60,000 nt of DNA from Takakia lepidozioides (taxonomy: Eukaryota; Streptophyta; Takakiopsida; Takakiales; Takakiaceae), in contig CM060732.1 of assembly GCA_030704615.1 (NCBI GenBank), positions 3,970,001-4,030,000 of the forward strand, in the 5' to 3' direction. The notes beneath the pieces are model-generated. The model was given only the letters and a program-made list of their open reading frames with translations, was not told the origin of the DNA and ran no database searches. The position numbers were made by a program, and so were the translations under genes. This document shows positions 19,979 to 31,999 of this stretch, piece after piece (position 1 is the stretch's first letter; each line of letters begins with the position of its first letter).

Positions 19979-21240
19979 GGGACCGCCAGAATGACCGGTC
20001 CCCACATGAAACATGGGGACCACCGACGACCGCCACTGGTTTCACTTTATTAAAAGATTATTGCACGGAAAAAATTAAAACCCTTATACGCCGGGAGGCT
20101 TAATTAATAATTTTATTAAATAGATTTCAACCAAAAAATTTGGGCCGCGAAATCGGGACCGCCAGATCTGGCGGTCCCGTTTTTTTTTTTTTGGGAGGAA
20201 TCTTTAATTTATTATATTGATTTTAAAAAAACAATGTCGGTGGAAAATTGGGGACCGCCGGCTCTGGCGGTCCCAACTTCTGCTGGCTGACAACTGTTTT
20301 TTTGGGGCGAGCCAACGTTCAACACTATTAAACAATCAGGAGGGTGTGAGGCTAGATTCCGGGGCCGGGGATATATTCCCCCTTTCAGTCCGGTATTACC
20401 GATATGAGGGTCGTAGCACAGTAGGGCAGTGACATGCTTGATAGGATGGAACCTAGCACAAAGATTAACCTTACTCATACACATTCATCCAAACACTTCA
20501 AAGGTACACCGTACATGATCTGTGACCAAAATCCACCACCCCGAGTCCTTGAGTGCTTTGATTTATATAGTACTTAAGCATGTAATCTTATCTTGGCCAA
20601 ACGGCCGTCATTCATTGGCTGGCCAGATGCCATCCTAGCTAGGCCACACAATCAGGCCACCTCACCTAATCTAATCCTAATCTAACTGTTAACTAAAGAC
20701 AACATCAACTTAATGTAGCCAGCTGTTTCGACACCTAATACGTAACGGCTACTCCGTCATCATCCATCTAGGACTAACTGAGAGCATCATCCTGCACGCC
20801 ATTCGTTACCCTGAATGAGCATCTCCATCCTGCTCCATCCGCGATCTCATTCATCCATGCCCAAAAGCAAGCAGGTTGGAATCAAGCCGTTACAAGGGGG
20901 AAAACAAATAAAACCCAAATTCACCCAAATTAAACCCCCCAAAAAAATATAAACGTTTGAAGGGAAGAGAATCAAATCCATATACCGTCGTCGGGAGCCT
21001 CTGTTTTATTATACGTATTTGTCTTTTTGGTTTTTAAAAAAAGTGTAGGTCACGATATGGGGACCGCCATCGCTGGCGGTCCCCAATTTTCGCTGGTTTT
21101 GTCCTTTTTGGTTGGGATTTTATTTTTGGGTTGGCCGGGGTTGGCCGGGGTTTTTGGGTTGACCGGGGTTGGCAGTCCCGTTTTTTTACGAATGATGTGA
21201 ACACGGGACTGCCATCTTTGACGGTCCCTAATTCCGATTT
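19979..21240. repeat. Dispersed GC-rich palindromes of the GGGACCGCC family in AT-rich DNA
   Basis: Five or six copies of GGGACCGCC paired with GGCGGTCCC. The best, at 20,154-20,179, is a perfect 26-base palindrome centred on GATC. Others are at 19,979-20,002 (imperfect), 20,251-20,274 and 21,059-21,084; a looser pair GGCAGTCCC / GGGACTGCC is at 21,172-21,230. Several are followed by T-rich runs. There is no coding frame in the region. They could form hairpins in RNA or cruciforms in DNA; function unknown. Confidence 0.8.
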
Positions 21241-21289
21241 GCCAATATTTTAATTTTAATTTCGTGATTTCAGTTTTGTTTTTTCCCGT

Positions 21290-21480
21290 GCGAGTGCGCA
21301 GGGGCTGAAGCACTTCACCAGGCGACCGCTGCCAAAGTGGTCGCCCATATTTTCTCTTTTTTCCCATTTTTCTTAAAATTCCAGCTATAGGTTTTTTTGT
21401 TTTTTTTTAAAAAAAATTCCCCGTCCGAGTGCGCGGCGGCAAGCGAACTTTTCCCAGCGGTCGCCCGGATTTCATGGGTT
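21290..21480. repeat. Imperfect direct repeat with GCGACCGC/GGTCGCCC boxes
   Basis: The segment from CGAGTGCGCAGGGGC (about 21,290) to GGTCGCCCATATTTT (about 21,353) is repeated in diverged form from CGAGTGCGCGGCGG (about 21,425) to GGTCGCCCGGATTTC (about 21,473). Nothing else is seen between 21,240 and 22,100 except T-rich tracts. Confidence 0.5.
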
Positions 21481-22120
21481 TTCCGATTTCAGTTTAATTA
21501 TTTGTTTTTTAGTGATATCCATATTGCGCAGGTCACCGAGATTGAACCCTGAACCACCGGGGTCGCCATGAAGATTCTTTGGAACCTTCCAGGCCCTCCC
21601 CAAACCCATATAAACGAGGCAAGGCCATTGCAGCCTCACTTTCACTTTCCACATTAGCTTGGTGGGTCATCAGATGCTCAGCATTCGACGTCGCTGAGCT
21701 GGTGGAGAGGGAAGCCAGGTGGTTGGGTGAGAGGGTTTTGCGCTCGGTTTCTACGAAACTGTTCCTGATTTCCTCCCCTTAAGCCCTCTCCTGGCTTCAA
21801 ACTACATTTCAAAATCAATATTTATAGGAAATAATAAGCTTTTACGGGACATTTTACTTATCCGAGGGGTTGGCCGGCTCCAAGTGTCCGCCTACATTGT
21901 AGGTTGGTGTGTATGTGTCTTTTTTTGTTTTTTTTTTGTTTTTTTTTTAATTCCACTTGTTATAGACAGCATGCACATTTTGCTAGCCTAGTTGCTGCCC
22001 GTTTCAGTCACATCTTATGACGGCTGCAATTTAGTTGCATTTTTTTTTTTGACCAAACAATGCATTTTTTTTAATAAAATTAATAAAATTATTTATTTAT
22101 TTGTATTTGTGCATTTGTGC

Positions 22121-22290
22121 ATTTGGCATTTGGCATTTGACATTTGGTGGATGTAGTGATGATCGTTGACGATCATCACTTCTGCTCTGATTATTATTTT
22201 TAATTATTATTTTATTATTTTTTGGCATTTGGTATTTGGCATTTGGGTGGATGTAGTGATGATCATCGACGATCATCACTTCTACTATGA
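22121..22290. repeat. Direct repeat, offset 100 bp, each half with a GATGATC palindrome
   Basis: GGTGGATGTAGTGATGATC is found at 22,147 and 22,247. Each is followed by a short palindrome, TGATGATC paired with GATCATCA around GTTGAC or ATCGAC, and then ACTTCT. GCATTTGG-type short repeats precede both halves. Confidence 0.7.
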
Positions 22291-22540
22291 TTTCTAAGCA
22301 TTTTTATTTTTTTCTTTTATTTTTTTAACAAGATATGGATTAGAAGTGGACAAAATGTATGAAAGCAGGGTTATGAGGAATTTAGCAGAAAATCATCGGC
22401 CATATGAATGGTTCAAAATCAGGACTCAAACATTACGACTATATGGATTAGATGCATTTCTTTTGACAACGTCATTGACTTGTAAAACTTCTGAATACAT
22501 TGCATGCATTTCTTTCCACAATTTCATTGATTTCGGTTGC

Positions 22541-22576
22541 GGTTTAGGGTCTGCGGTTTAGGGTTTAGGGTTTGGG
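22541..22576 (+). repeat. Short interstitial TTTAGGG repeat
   Basis: GGTTTAGGG, a spacer, then two TTTAGGG units and a TTTGGG. TTTAGGG is the plant and green-alga telomere unit. At this length it can also arise by chance or act as a telobox-like promoter motif. No other gene evidence exists at 22,300-23,119. Confidence 0.5.
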
Positions 22577-23119
22577 AAGAAGGAAGTGGGACCCCTGCAA
22601 CATCTATACTACATATATCTTGTGAGGATGTACTGCGACCTTAAGATAGACCGATTCATTCACCAGACGACACTAGGTTACAATGAAGTTGATACTCTTC
22701 TGCAGCGGGACACCTCACGTGACATTGTTGCGGCTTGTCTTTGAACTCTTTGGGATCATGTCCACTTGCCTTGGTGGTCTTCTTGGTTTTCACGGAGATT
22801 CGGTACAAGTAGGACACACTGATACATTTGAGTAAGCGCCTCACCGGGCATTTGTGCCTCTGATTGATTGCAAGCATTTTTCTATGAATTCAAGTGAAGG
22901 CTGTCTACATTTCAAATTTGTTATGTTTGTTTTGTTTTTTTTTTGGTTTTCTTTCTATAACCATGTTACATGGTAACCATGTTTTTCCACGGCAATATGC
23001 TCTCTATTTGCCATCCTCGCCTATAGGGCCTACTTTTCCACAAGTTTTCGTTGTGCTTATGCTTGATAAAACGTGAGCTCAGCTCCCATGCTCACGCCGT
23101 AGCTACACTGATTTCGGAA

Positions 23120-23830
23120 ACGGATCCTAATAGGAAAGACCACTGTACCTGGTCAAAATATTTTGTTGAAGTCTAAAAGTAGCATTGCAATGGCTTGTTT
23201 GGATGTAAGGGCGAATCGGGGGATCTCCTGTGCAAGGAGAAGGTTGTCCAGGATGTAGCGCCATTTGATGAATCCAGTTTGGCTTGGTCTAATCAGGGTC
23301 GGGAGAAGAGGTTGCAGGCGCAGGGCTAAGGCTTTAGCTATGATCTTGTAAGCCGCGTTAAGAAGCGTGATAGGTCTATAGTTTGAGATATTGGTTGTGT
23401 CTCTTTTTCATATAACAAGGTAATAGCCCCTTGGGCCATTGATTGAGGCATGCGCTGTTGAGTGTAGATGTGGTTTGCCATGGCACAAAAGTCATCAGAG
23501 ATCTCCATCCAAATTGCCTTATAGAACTCCACATGTATGCCATCCAGACCCAGGGACTTGCCGTTGTGCATCTTAACTAGAGCGTCCCCCAATTCAATAA
23601 TTGTGAGGTCACCCTTGAGGCATAAGGCGGAATCCGGAGAGAGAATAGTTGGAGTTTTCTGTAGACATGCTAGCTAATGGGGAGTGGGAGCGGAATTGTC
23701 CAGGTCTGTTTTGAAAAGGGAGTGGAAATGTTGGGATGCCAGCCCAACAAGTTGTTTAGGGGTAGAGGCGATAGCACTCGAGGTTGAGTGCAAGCGAAGG
23801 TGGCTCAGTTTGGAGGTCATACTGCAGTTT
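23120..23830 (-). mobile_element. LINE reverse transcriptase fragment
   Basis: On the minus strand the frame reads ELGDALVKMHNGKSLGLDGI, then HVEFYKAIWMEISDDFCAMA and GAITLLYEKE. After a frameshift near 23,410 it continues NYRPITLLNAAYKIIAKALA and LDNLLLAQEI. These are the first conserved blocks of LINE-type RT (KSxGxDGI ... ITLLxKK ... NYRPITLLNxxYKI). The linker before RT can be followed to about 23,830. The fragment ends near 23,120 before the catalytic box. It is truncated at both ends with at least two frameshifts. Confidence 0.8.
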
Positions 23831-24640
23831 TTCAGTGAGTGCTCTTCATATTATCCGTATTATTGTGCAAATAAGTTTATCTTCATCCCAAATGAGATTG
23901 AATATTGCTAGCCATCTACCATATGTACATGTTGGTATGATTATTTTGCAAGTTAGATGATATTTCATGGAGCTGTGGATTTTTGAGAACAACTTACATT
24001 CTAGGCTGTCACAATCCCAGTTTGTCCCCAATTGGACTCTCAAACACTAACTTGCACTTAGTCATTTTACATTTGGACTCCAATTATAGATTGTCGGTAA
24101 GGAATAAGAGACAAGGATGAAGTTGTAGACAATTTCATTCATTTGTTAGTTTGCTACGAACTTTTATATACCTCCAAACATACCCAAAAATTCAAAAGTC
24201 CATGGTGTTTAAAATTTTTCATATTTGGGTAGAACTTTTTAATGAAAATATACAGATTGTCATTATCTGCAGGTTCTTATAATTAGATGGACAAATGTCC
24301 TACACAATTGGGGACCTATAAATTAATTTTTTTTTCAATTATAGATTAATATGGCTAATAAAAGACATCTGTGATGGAACCCTTTACTAAAAATGTTAGG
24401 CATATCATTATCTATCAATGTAAAAATATAATTGAACAAGAAGCATAAATTATAAAAAAAAAATCCATGGACTTTCGTGGAGGTCACATCTGCTGTTTTT
24501 TAGCCATCTTAGTCTGCACTCACCCCTGAGAGTGGATCTCTGAGCTTGATAATGATCTGGGAGGCACGCTAGAGCTTGGTCTTATCAAAGTAATACTTGG
24601 TCATCTTCTCCCCTTTGTAGACCAATTAATTCCAGCCTAT
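23831..24640. other. AT-rich, no gene seen
   Basis: No reading frame of interest and no repeat that I could pair. It lies between a LINE fragment and a decayed gag. Confidence 0.4.
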
Positions 24641-25405
24641 AATTTGAGTTTTTGTTCCTACAGTTTGTGGAATTCCTCTAAGTTATCTGTGGCTTCCAAA
24701 TAAGTTGTGAAAGTAGCCTCATCACAACGAGGGGATTCCAATCGGATTTTGGTAAACCTTGAGACATTTGGAAAGAGCCCTAATCTTCTTCCCCCTAGAC
24801 TGTGCCAGAGCCTTACTCATACTCTGACTGGCTTTGCATACAGCGCAAAGCTTGGCCTCAAAGCTTTCGGTTGGGTTGAGCCCTGCAGAGCTAGTGGCTA
24901 AAGGCTACAAGAATGCAAGGTGATCTCTGCCCATGCTTTCTTTGTCTTAAGCATTGGTGGTACGCCTAGAATCTCTGGTTTTTCTTCTTCTTCTTCTTCT
25001 TCGTCCGAGGACTCCAGTGCAAGGATTTTTGTATCTTTCTGCAGATTCCTGATAGAATTTGTCACTTCCTTGTGTAACTATTTCTCTTTCCTCCGAGCCT
25101 CGATAATCTCGGGGAGTTTTGATCATTGTCTTTTTTCTGAAACTTCTTTCGTAGGCTGCACCTTAGCCTTACTTCTAGTCTCCACTAGAGCACCCACCTC
25201 TGGTATGCAACATGCCATCACCATGTGAGTTGCCACCACTGCAACCTCAATCATGGGATTCCCCATTTCATTGTGGTGTTTTATAGAGGGAACATGCTAA
25301 CTTGCGATGCCCTACTTGGTTGCAATAGAAACATAGAAGTTCTTCTCCATTGCGTCCTTGCCCTTGTTCTCTTCTAGGATTATTTCTATGATCCTCGTTT
25401 CCATT
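24640..25405 (-). pseudogene. Decayed retroelement gag, 3' part with a zinc knuckle
   Basis: The minus strand reads CFYCNQVGHRKLAC at about 25,349-25,308, a C-x2-C-x4-H-x4-C knuckle, preceded by a basic NPRREQGQGRNGEE stretch. An acidic run encoded by (TTC)n on the plus strand (24,980-25,002) follows. The frame is broken repeatedly. It appears to be the continuation of the gag at 26.5-27.5 kb, separated from it by about 1.1 kb of unrelated AT-rich DNA. Confidence 0.6.
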
Positions 25406-26511
25406 GGGGGGTCCACTTCCAAAAATTACCACCTAAAGTGCAAAAAAATATAGGGTGTCATTTATTCTCCACAAGTAAAAATTAGAACATTTTTCAAAGT
25501 AATATAGGGTATGAGAAATATAGGCGGGAGCATTTAAATGAATATAGGGTAGAGGTTAAAGGCTCCAATTATATTTTATTTAGAATTACTCATAGGGTGA
25601 AGGTATTTTTGAATGACATGTGTCAAGCAGTGTATGGATGTGTACTGTGAAAAGAAAGGGGCAAAAACCCCTTTATAGTTACTTAGCCGATTGTTCATTG
25701 ACCAGAGAATGAACCCTGCCTACACTGTAAAGTGTGGGCAGAGCTAGGGTTAAGCTGTTTGATTACTTAGATCCATGATGAATATGTGTAATTGCATATG
25801 CCACGATGTTCTCCCCTTTAAGCTGTTTGATTACTTAGATCCATGATGAACATGTGTAATTGCATATGCCACGATGTTCTCCCCTTCCATTCTGTTTTTT
25901 TTTCTCTCTGACGACTGGCCTTCCTATGCAACTGCCGGATCATGGTACCTGGTGGATAGGTAGGATACAAAAGATGAGGAGGAAGGTGGGCACTAGATGG
26001 GGGTCCCGTCAGCCAGTAGATCTCTTCAACAAACCATCAACCAATATCATGGTACTATAAAATTACTTCTCTAAGTCTAGAGGGCATATGAAGTTCAAGT
26101 ACGATGTCACTGATAGTAAATGGATAGATATTGATCTATTATTAGCTCAGTAACTATGACTTACGATAGAGGTCAGGATGTATACACCCTTGCTGATGTT
26201 GATAGTGATACTTTAGATGAGTTTGTTTCTAGCAAGTAATGAAATGTAAAATGCAAGTTTGCATAGGAATGTAAAACACAAGTTTTTGCTTTGTAAAATT
26301 TCATTTTATTTATTTTTATATTAATATAGCATATCAAATATTCATGGTTGCTGCTGAATATTTAAAAAAAAATAGCCTACTCAAAAATGTTGTATATTAC
26401 AAAATTATATAATTATAGGGTGTAGAAAAAACCAAAAAAATAAATTAATACCCCCTAGGAAAATACCCTTTTATCGCACGTGTCTACCAAACTGATAAGG
26501 AGTGGCCCCCC
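25406..26511. mobile_element. Possible non-autonomous DNA transposon splitting the gag remnant
   Basis: The segment begins GGGGGGTCCACTT and ends AGTGGCCCCCC, which pair as short imperfect inverted termini (GGGGGG, then CCACT). It is AT-rich inside, unlike its flanks, and sits between two zinc-knuckle-coding pieces of one gag. No convincing target-site duplication was seen, so this call is tentative. Inside is a short plus-strand frame (YDRGQDVYTLADVDSDTLDE, about 26,163-26,222) that I do not recognise. Confidence 0.35.
25752..25887. repeat. 68-bp tandem duplication
   Basis: AAGCTGTTTGATTACTTAGA starts at 25,752 and again at 25,820. The two units differ by very few bases (ATGAATATG versus ATGAACATG), so the duplication looks recent. 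Confidence 0.9.
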
Positions 26512-26519
26512 TGAGTGGT

Positions 26520-27492
26520 TTCCTTGTTGGAATTCCCGCTTGGATTACCTTAGTAGTTCCCTCTTCGATTACCTCTTATTGCAATCTCATAGATGTTATT
26601 ATATCCGCTAGGTCTTCCATAGTTGCCATGGTCAGTATTTTCTTGGTTGAGATTGCACCTGATGCACATCTATAGCTTTGTTCTCTCTGCCGTCTTTCTG
26701 TGTTTATAGTAACAATTCTCAATGGAATGGTTACTCATTCGACATATAGCACATTGTTTCTCCTTCATTTGACACTCTGCCATAATATAGCATTTATTTT
26801 GGCATTTTTGACACTAGGTATTCTTCCTCCAGTGTGTTGCTGCTTCTCTAGCTATTTCTTCATCATCACTTCAATTCTTTTATCATAATTGTCCTTCTTT
26901 GCCTTCTCTTTCTTCTTTGATTTTTTCTTGTCCTCTTCATCATCCTCATCTGATTCTTCTTCGGAATCATCCTCACTTTTCTTCTTCGCCTTTAATCTCA
27001 GCATTTTCCAAGTTCTACCTTCTTGGAGATGGCGCATATGCTTTGGCAAGGGTATCATTGGGTAGTATGTCTACCTTTCTCTAAATCTCTGATCTCAGGC
27101 CATTTACATACCGTTGTAAATCTTTATGTGGCATAGTAGTCAATTCTCGTATCATTAACCCCATCTTCTCCATATATTCTTCAACAGTTTCATGCTTCAG
27201 CTGTTGGTCCATTGTACACTCCACCAGTAGTTTTACTTGTTCTGAATCTTTCCTAGAATGATGTGAGGACATCATTCTAGGTTGCCAAGTGGTTATCTAG
27301 GAATGGAGCATACCACTCAATTGCTTTCTTAGTCAGTGAACAATGGAATAATCTTAGCGTTGCTGCATCTGCATTTTTGTTGTTCACTATGCATATGTGC
27401 TCATCTTGGTTAATGTGTACATCAGGATCCCCTTTCCCAGAGCATATGGGGAAAGGTGGTCCCATGCGGGTTGGTGTTGCTGGTTGAGCCAT
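26520..27492 (-). pseudogene. Decayed retroelement gag, 5' part with a zinc knuckle
   Basis: Frames read GPPFPICSGKGDPDVHINQD, RLFHCSLTKKAIEWYAPFLD (27,492-27,277) and VEEYMEKMGLMIRELTTMPH (27,275-27,081), a retrotransposon-gag pattern. An acidic and lysine-rich stretch follows at about 27,058-26,870, then a knuckle CAICRMSNHSIENC near 26,750. Many stops; no RT block from the same element was found nearby. Confidence 0.65.
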
Positions 27493-28570
27493 TTATTGTA
27501 TTAATATTTATCCTTGTATTGGCACTTACCCAATTCCTATTGTCTGTTTGTAGTAACCGAAGTTTCTGTTAAACTACTTTCCATTCTCATTGTCCCTCCA
27601 AGAAGCGATCCAAGCAAAAAAAATTCGAAGTCCTTGAGTTATGTGAGGTGGTGAGCCCCACTGCCCGACCAGCCTCATTACGACGACGAGGCCACACAAA
27701 ATTCAGAGCCTATATAGTCCTATTCAGCCCACTTGCCATCACCACTGTCATATTTGGTGACCTTTATCACCAAATTGCAACTTTTTTTTGACAATTTTTT
27801 TTAATTTAATGACATATATAATTGCATGTTATTTATATATGAAATATACAAATAATCATTTGGTGATGAAAGAGGTGATTGTTTGGGTCATTACATTCTA
27901 CCCTCCATCTCTATTAATCCTTTTTTCCCGTTATCTTATTTTTACTCCAGAAGATTTTACAAAGTAAATGTCAAGTCTTGTGTGTTATGATATAGTTTTA
28001 CTCCCTCCTTTAGTAAAAGACCCTTCATAACTGTTAGTTTTCTTCAAACGCATATATGTATAGATGTATAACAAGACAACTTGGTCTAAGGTCATGACGT
28101 CATGACCTATATCAATTAAACCTGTCAGTACTTCATTTTACTTTAACACAAGATCATTCAAACTCTTTTAAGTGTTAGATTCAGGTTTTCAAGCTCTGTG
28201 TAAGTGTTCCTTCTCTAAGTGTGATTTTTGAAAGGATTCTTATTCCACATGTGTTGTGATGTTAAGTATCTATATGTGTTACATTTTCTCTATTCCCGAG
28301 GTGTAACACATATACCTATACAGTGGTGACTCTATTTGGTGATTACAGACGGTAACGGATGACGCAGGATCACCTAGCAATGGCCTCCCCATCTCCTCAA
28401 GATGTTTCGCCCTCTCACTCAAATAGATCATGGTTGGTGGCTCATGCCCCACGGGAGCATCCTCATCGGCTTGGAATTCAATATGGAGTGTTTGGCTGGC
28501 TATCCGCTCTCACTTCTCGTTGCGTTCTATGGCCATCTACGTGGTGGCCTTTAGGCAGCCCCTTTTGGTA
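27493..28570. other. AT-rich, no gene seen
   Basis: Only short frames. A local repeat of CTTAGATTC/TTCTCTAAGTGTG-like words around 28,160-28,230 is too weak to annotate. Confidence 0.4.
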
Positions 28571-28572
28571 AT

Positions 28573-29140
28573 CTAAACCTTGACTCTGAACCACTGGCTC
28601 GTCTCTCTTGTAAATGGGCAAGATGGGAAAGTGCAAGGCTCTCTCACATTGCAAACGTATGGGAGAATAATGGTTTCCTGAGTGTTCACCGCGTTACACA
28701 AACGCTCTCTACCAAGAGGGTGGCAGCTTTTTGGCCAATGACCCTCAATGCTGCAGAGGGTGCGATCGCTCCCTTGCTTCGACAAGGTCCGCATGTCATT
28801 TCCACGCCTATTTTGATGGGTTACTCTACCCTCCCCCCTCTGGTATTCTTGTTCTTCGGATTTAGATGGCTGCGCTTCGGGCATTGCTTTCTCTGATGGT
28901 AGACTCACGTTTCGCACCATCTCTCCAAATCCGTGGCAAACCTGTTTGAAATCCGTGTTTTTGAATCTCTAGTAATGTCAACCCTAGACCACCCTTGTGT
29001 CTTGGAAGATGATTGGTGTGGTTCTGTTCACCTTTAATGGTTCCTTGGCCTCCCCCAAGGGTTTGCAATTCGATCCAGGAGAATGGTTCTGAACGAATTC
29101 GAATCACTCTCCCTTCTTTGGTTGCTGATCGGCGCTCCAC
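28573..29140 (-). mobile_element. Possible LINE C-terminal fragment
   Basis: Minus-strand frames include LPRHKGGLGLTLLEIQKHGF (29,140-28,862), like the KGGLGL motif found after the RT domain in plant LINEs, and a Cys-containing tail (VREPCTFPSCPF) ending at 28,573. Similarity is short and the frames are broken, so this is a weak call. Confidence 0.3.
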
Positions 29141-29414
29141 GAATGATCAGTTCACATCACCTTGTCCCTTACAACTTCGGTAGCACAGAAACAAGCACAA
29201 CTGTACGCACAGAGCTGCTACAAGCAACCACGGTTGTTTGGCTGATCACGTACCCCCACCAGACACCATCCTGTACCAAGCTGTGGGAATGCCCATTCCC
29301 TTTCCGAATCACTCGCTGCCCACACCATCCACAAAGGAGTCTGGAAACCGACAGGTGGCCACTGCCAACAGAGAGGTATGCAACGATAATCATTCCCGAC
29401 CTGGACCGTCATGA

Positions 29415-31022
29415 CCCTCCATAGCTTCTCGTGTGGAGGTATTCGACATTTCCGACGAGGAAGATGAGTGCATTGAGGTCCCCATGTCCTCCACACGGTC
29501 GTTCAAATCCGACATGGACGTCTCTGCAGGTGCTACGCATGTACCCTCGAGCATAACTCCAACCCGGTCCATTGTGCAGCTCCTACGGCAACATCACCTC
29601 GATGGTTCTCGCTCCGAGCTGGCTGCTCTCGACTATGCCAAATTTCCAGTCAGGAAGGTAACGTATCTGCCTCCCGAAGTCGATGGCAATGTCAACTTCG
29701 ACTAGTAGCATGAAAATTGCTGATGGTGTTCGTGTACGATACATCCTCTGTGCGGGGAAGCTGAGGTGCCTCAATCCCGCCTGCTTCCACTTTCTCTCCA
29801 AAAGAGGGCAGAGAAACGAGACGGATTGGACTGGCACAACGCCTCATCCATTCATTGTCTCCAGCCAAGCTCCTGCGGGTACTTTCAAGTGCGCACATTG
29901 CAAAGAACCACCGACGTGCATGTCCATGTGCAGAGCCAAGCAATATTACGTTATCCATTTACTCCCGGACTTGACTAGAGCTTGCATACACGTTGGGGTC
30001 CACTGCCACCCCTTGGCGAGAGGCAACATGCGTGAGGCTGTGCAGGAAGCACACGACATCATAAAAGAGGAGGTGAAATTGAGCCCCGGAGCCAGACCAA
30101 AGCAGATTCAGCTGAAGGCAGCCCACAAGATTGCTCTTGGCAAAATCATGTCTGAAGATAGTTCAGACCGGGTGCCCTTGAACGAAGAGGAGATGCTTGA
30201 CCTGTTGGAGTCCGTCTCGCACGTTTGTAGTCCGAATGTGCGGAATCACATCGTATCTTGCAAGCAGGAGTTCGGCCGGGGGTCGGACATGCACTCAATC
30301 CTGGAGGTGAAACGAATGACTGGATATGACTACATCCAAGGTAGCAGGTTTCCAGGGCAAGGCAGCGAATCCGATCGTTGTTACATTTTTAAAATGTCGA
30401 CGTGTGGGCCTGGGAGTGGAGTCGACTTGGTCACTCGCATGACAACTAGAAACTTGTCGAATGCTTGGGTGATGTTTGATCACATCAAGCGAACTACAAA
30501 CCATCAGTGGGTGACTATGGGTGCGCATGTTTATGACTATCACTCCAAGAGGCTCATGACGATTGCAATCTGCGAGATGAAAGGGGAGGACATACAGTCG
30601 GAGATGCATCTGTGGGAGGGCATAAACGAGCAGATGGCAAGGGCGGGATTGCCAGAGCCCAATTGCAGGGGATTCATGCAGACAACGCTCAGGCCAACTG
30701 GGCAGCGGTGCGGCGTGTGTACGGTGAGGACCCCAATGTTCCAATGGAGGGGAAAGAGAGATCCCGTGGATTCCATTGGATGCAGAGTCTATCTCACTAC
30801 ACTACCAAATTTGTTGCTAGCTCATTCCAAGCTGAACACCGTGTCCTTTGTACGGCGTGGAAGGATGCACCCACATTTGATGACGCGGAGGTTAAGTTTG
30901 CTATCATCGAGGCTTGGTGGAACACGTCAGGTGCAGTGGAGACAACCAATCTGGGAGCCTTGCACAGCTGGTTGGGGTGGTGGCATTTCCGGTATCGACA
31001 GTTCGGACAGTACATGCGGGAG
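29415..31022 (+). pseudogene. Transposase-like gene, catalytic part (MULE-like with SWIM modules downstream)
   Basis: An acidic N-terminal piece (SDEEDECIEV) leads into KFPVRKVTYLPPEVDGNVNF. After a frameshift near 29,702 come a Cys-rich region (CLNPACFHF ... CAHCKEPPTCMSMC) and a long uninterrupted part with VTMGAHVYDYHSKRLMTIAI and MHLWEGINEQMARAGLPEPN. A second frameshift near 30,675 precedes ADNAQANWAAVRRVYGEDP, SRGFHWMQSL and LGALHSWLGWWHFRYRQFG. The Asp-containing blocks with a later SWIM finger fit MULE-type transposases and related plant and algal proteins; the exact family is inferred. The frame ends at a good splice donor (GAG|GTATGA, 31,023). Confidence 0.55.
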
Positions 31023-31105
31023 GTATGATGCTGTCATTTTCGTGCAATTGTCTTTCTATTACGGACCTTTCCATTGGTTCCTCACCATTGTTTGTGTCCT
31101 TGTAG
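31023..31105 (+). other. Candidate 83-bp intron in the transposase-like gene
   Basis: GTATGA at the left, CCTTGTAG at the right, T-rich before the acceptor. Joining across it keeps the reading frame (YMRE then ERCLDSDTDMP). A TAA follows at 31,154-31,156, then the same frame is open again to 31,999. Confidence 0.55.
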
Positions 31106-31999
31106 GAGCGGTGCTTGGATTCCGACACGGACATGCCGAACACGAATATGGCATAATCAGTGCACTCCTCTTGGCGAGCATCTTCTGCCGCACAACTGGT
31201 GGACATAGTGACGGCCACAACGGAGGACATTGACAGAGCAATCATGCAGCAAGCCACGTACTACAAGTTCCTGAGCGGGAAACAATGGGGCTTTGGGCCG
31301 GACAGGGAGGAATTGTTGGTACGAACAGCTTCGAGGTCGAAGAATCCACTGAAATGGGCGACAGCATTGCGAGAGAAGATCAAAGGGACGCCTCTGCACC
31401 GCAGAGGTGAGCACCTAGAGGGGGACGTCCGTACTTGCCCTGTGAGGCGGAGGATTGAAGAGGAACCCGGGTGCGAAGAGAATTCCTGGAGATCCGACAG
31501 GAACATTCGGACAGCACCTCGAGGGCCCGTCATGTTGCCACACAATGTGTCTTCCAGCAGTGGAAGCCCAAGAAATTCCAGATCGCCATCGCCTTCAAGC
31601 GGGGATTCCGTGCGAGAAATTCCCACCGCTCGCTTGCCCCAGATTCCGCCCGTTGTTATGCAGTATGGCCAAGCCATTGTGGAGACGACTGTGTCGGCGT
31701 CACAGTGGAGAATTGCTCGCACAAAGCCGTCGTTTCGAGGCAGGTGTTCCACAATTCGAGTGGATACACGGCAACGTTGTTTAGAGATAATAAGGAGGAA
31801 TCTAGATGGTGCTGTCCCTGCTCCTACTTTTACAGGAAGATTTGTCCATGCAAAGTTAGGCGACAACCACCCAGTTCTGGTTCTGCAGGCACGACATTAT
31901 GACTTGCGTGTATGGAAAGCCCAAGTACGGCATACAAACAATGCCAGAGGCTCCCCCGGTGTGGCCGGTAGAACCAGGCTGCGATCTGAGTCAGGTTGA
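31106..31999 (+). pseudogene. Transposase-like gene, C-terminal part with a degenerate SWIM-like module
   Basis: After the intron the frame reads ERCLDSDTDMPNTNMA, a TAA, then SSWRASSAAQLVDIVTATTE and YKFLSGKQWGFGPDREELL. Further on the frame is Ser/Pro/Arg-rich. In another frame (31,471-31,902) is WCCPCSYFYRKICPCKV, which resembles a SWIM zinc finger (C-x-C-xn-C-x-H) but with Val in place of the final His. The shift of frame indicates decay. Confidence 0.45.

Noticed and set aside
22541-22576. Telomere or chromosome-fusion relic from TTTAGGG repeats.
   Set aside because: Only two perfect units; too short to distinguish from chance or a promoter telobox.
25406-26511. Target-site duplication for the GGGGGG-ended segment.
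   Set aside because: Flanking bases do not repeat convincingly at 2-9 bp, so the segment is kept only as a tentative element.
29692-31866. Long minus-strand frames opposite the transposase-like gene.
   Set aside because: They mirror plus-strand frames that contain recognisable Cys clusters and conserved blocks; the minus-strand proteins have none.
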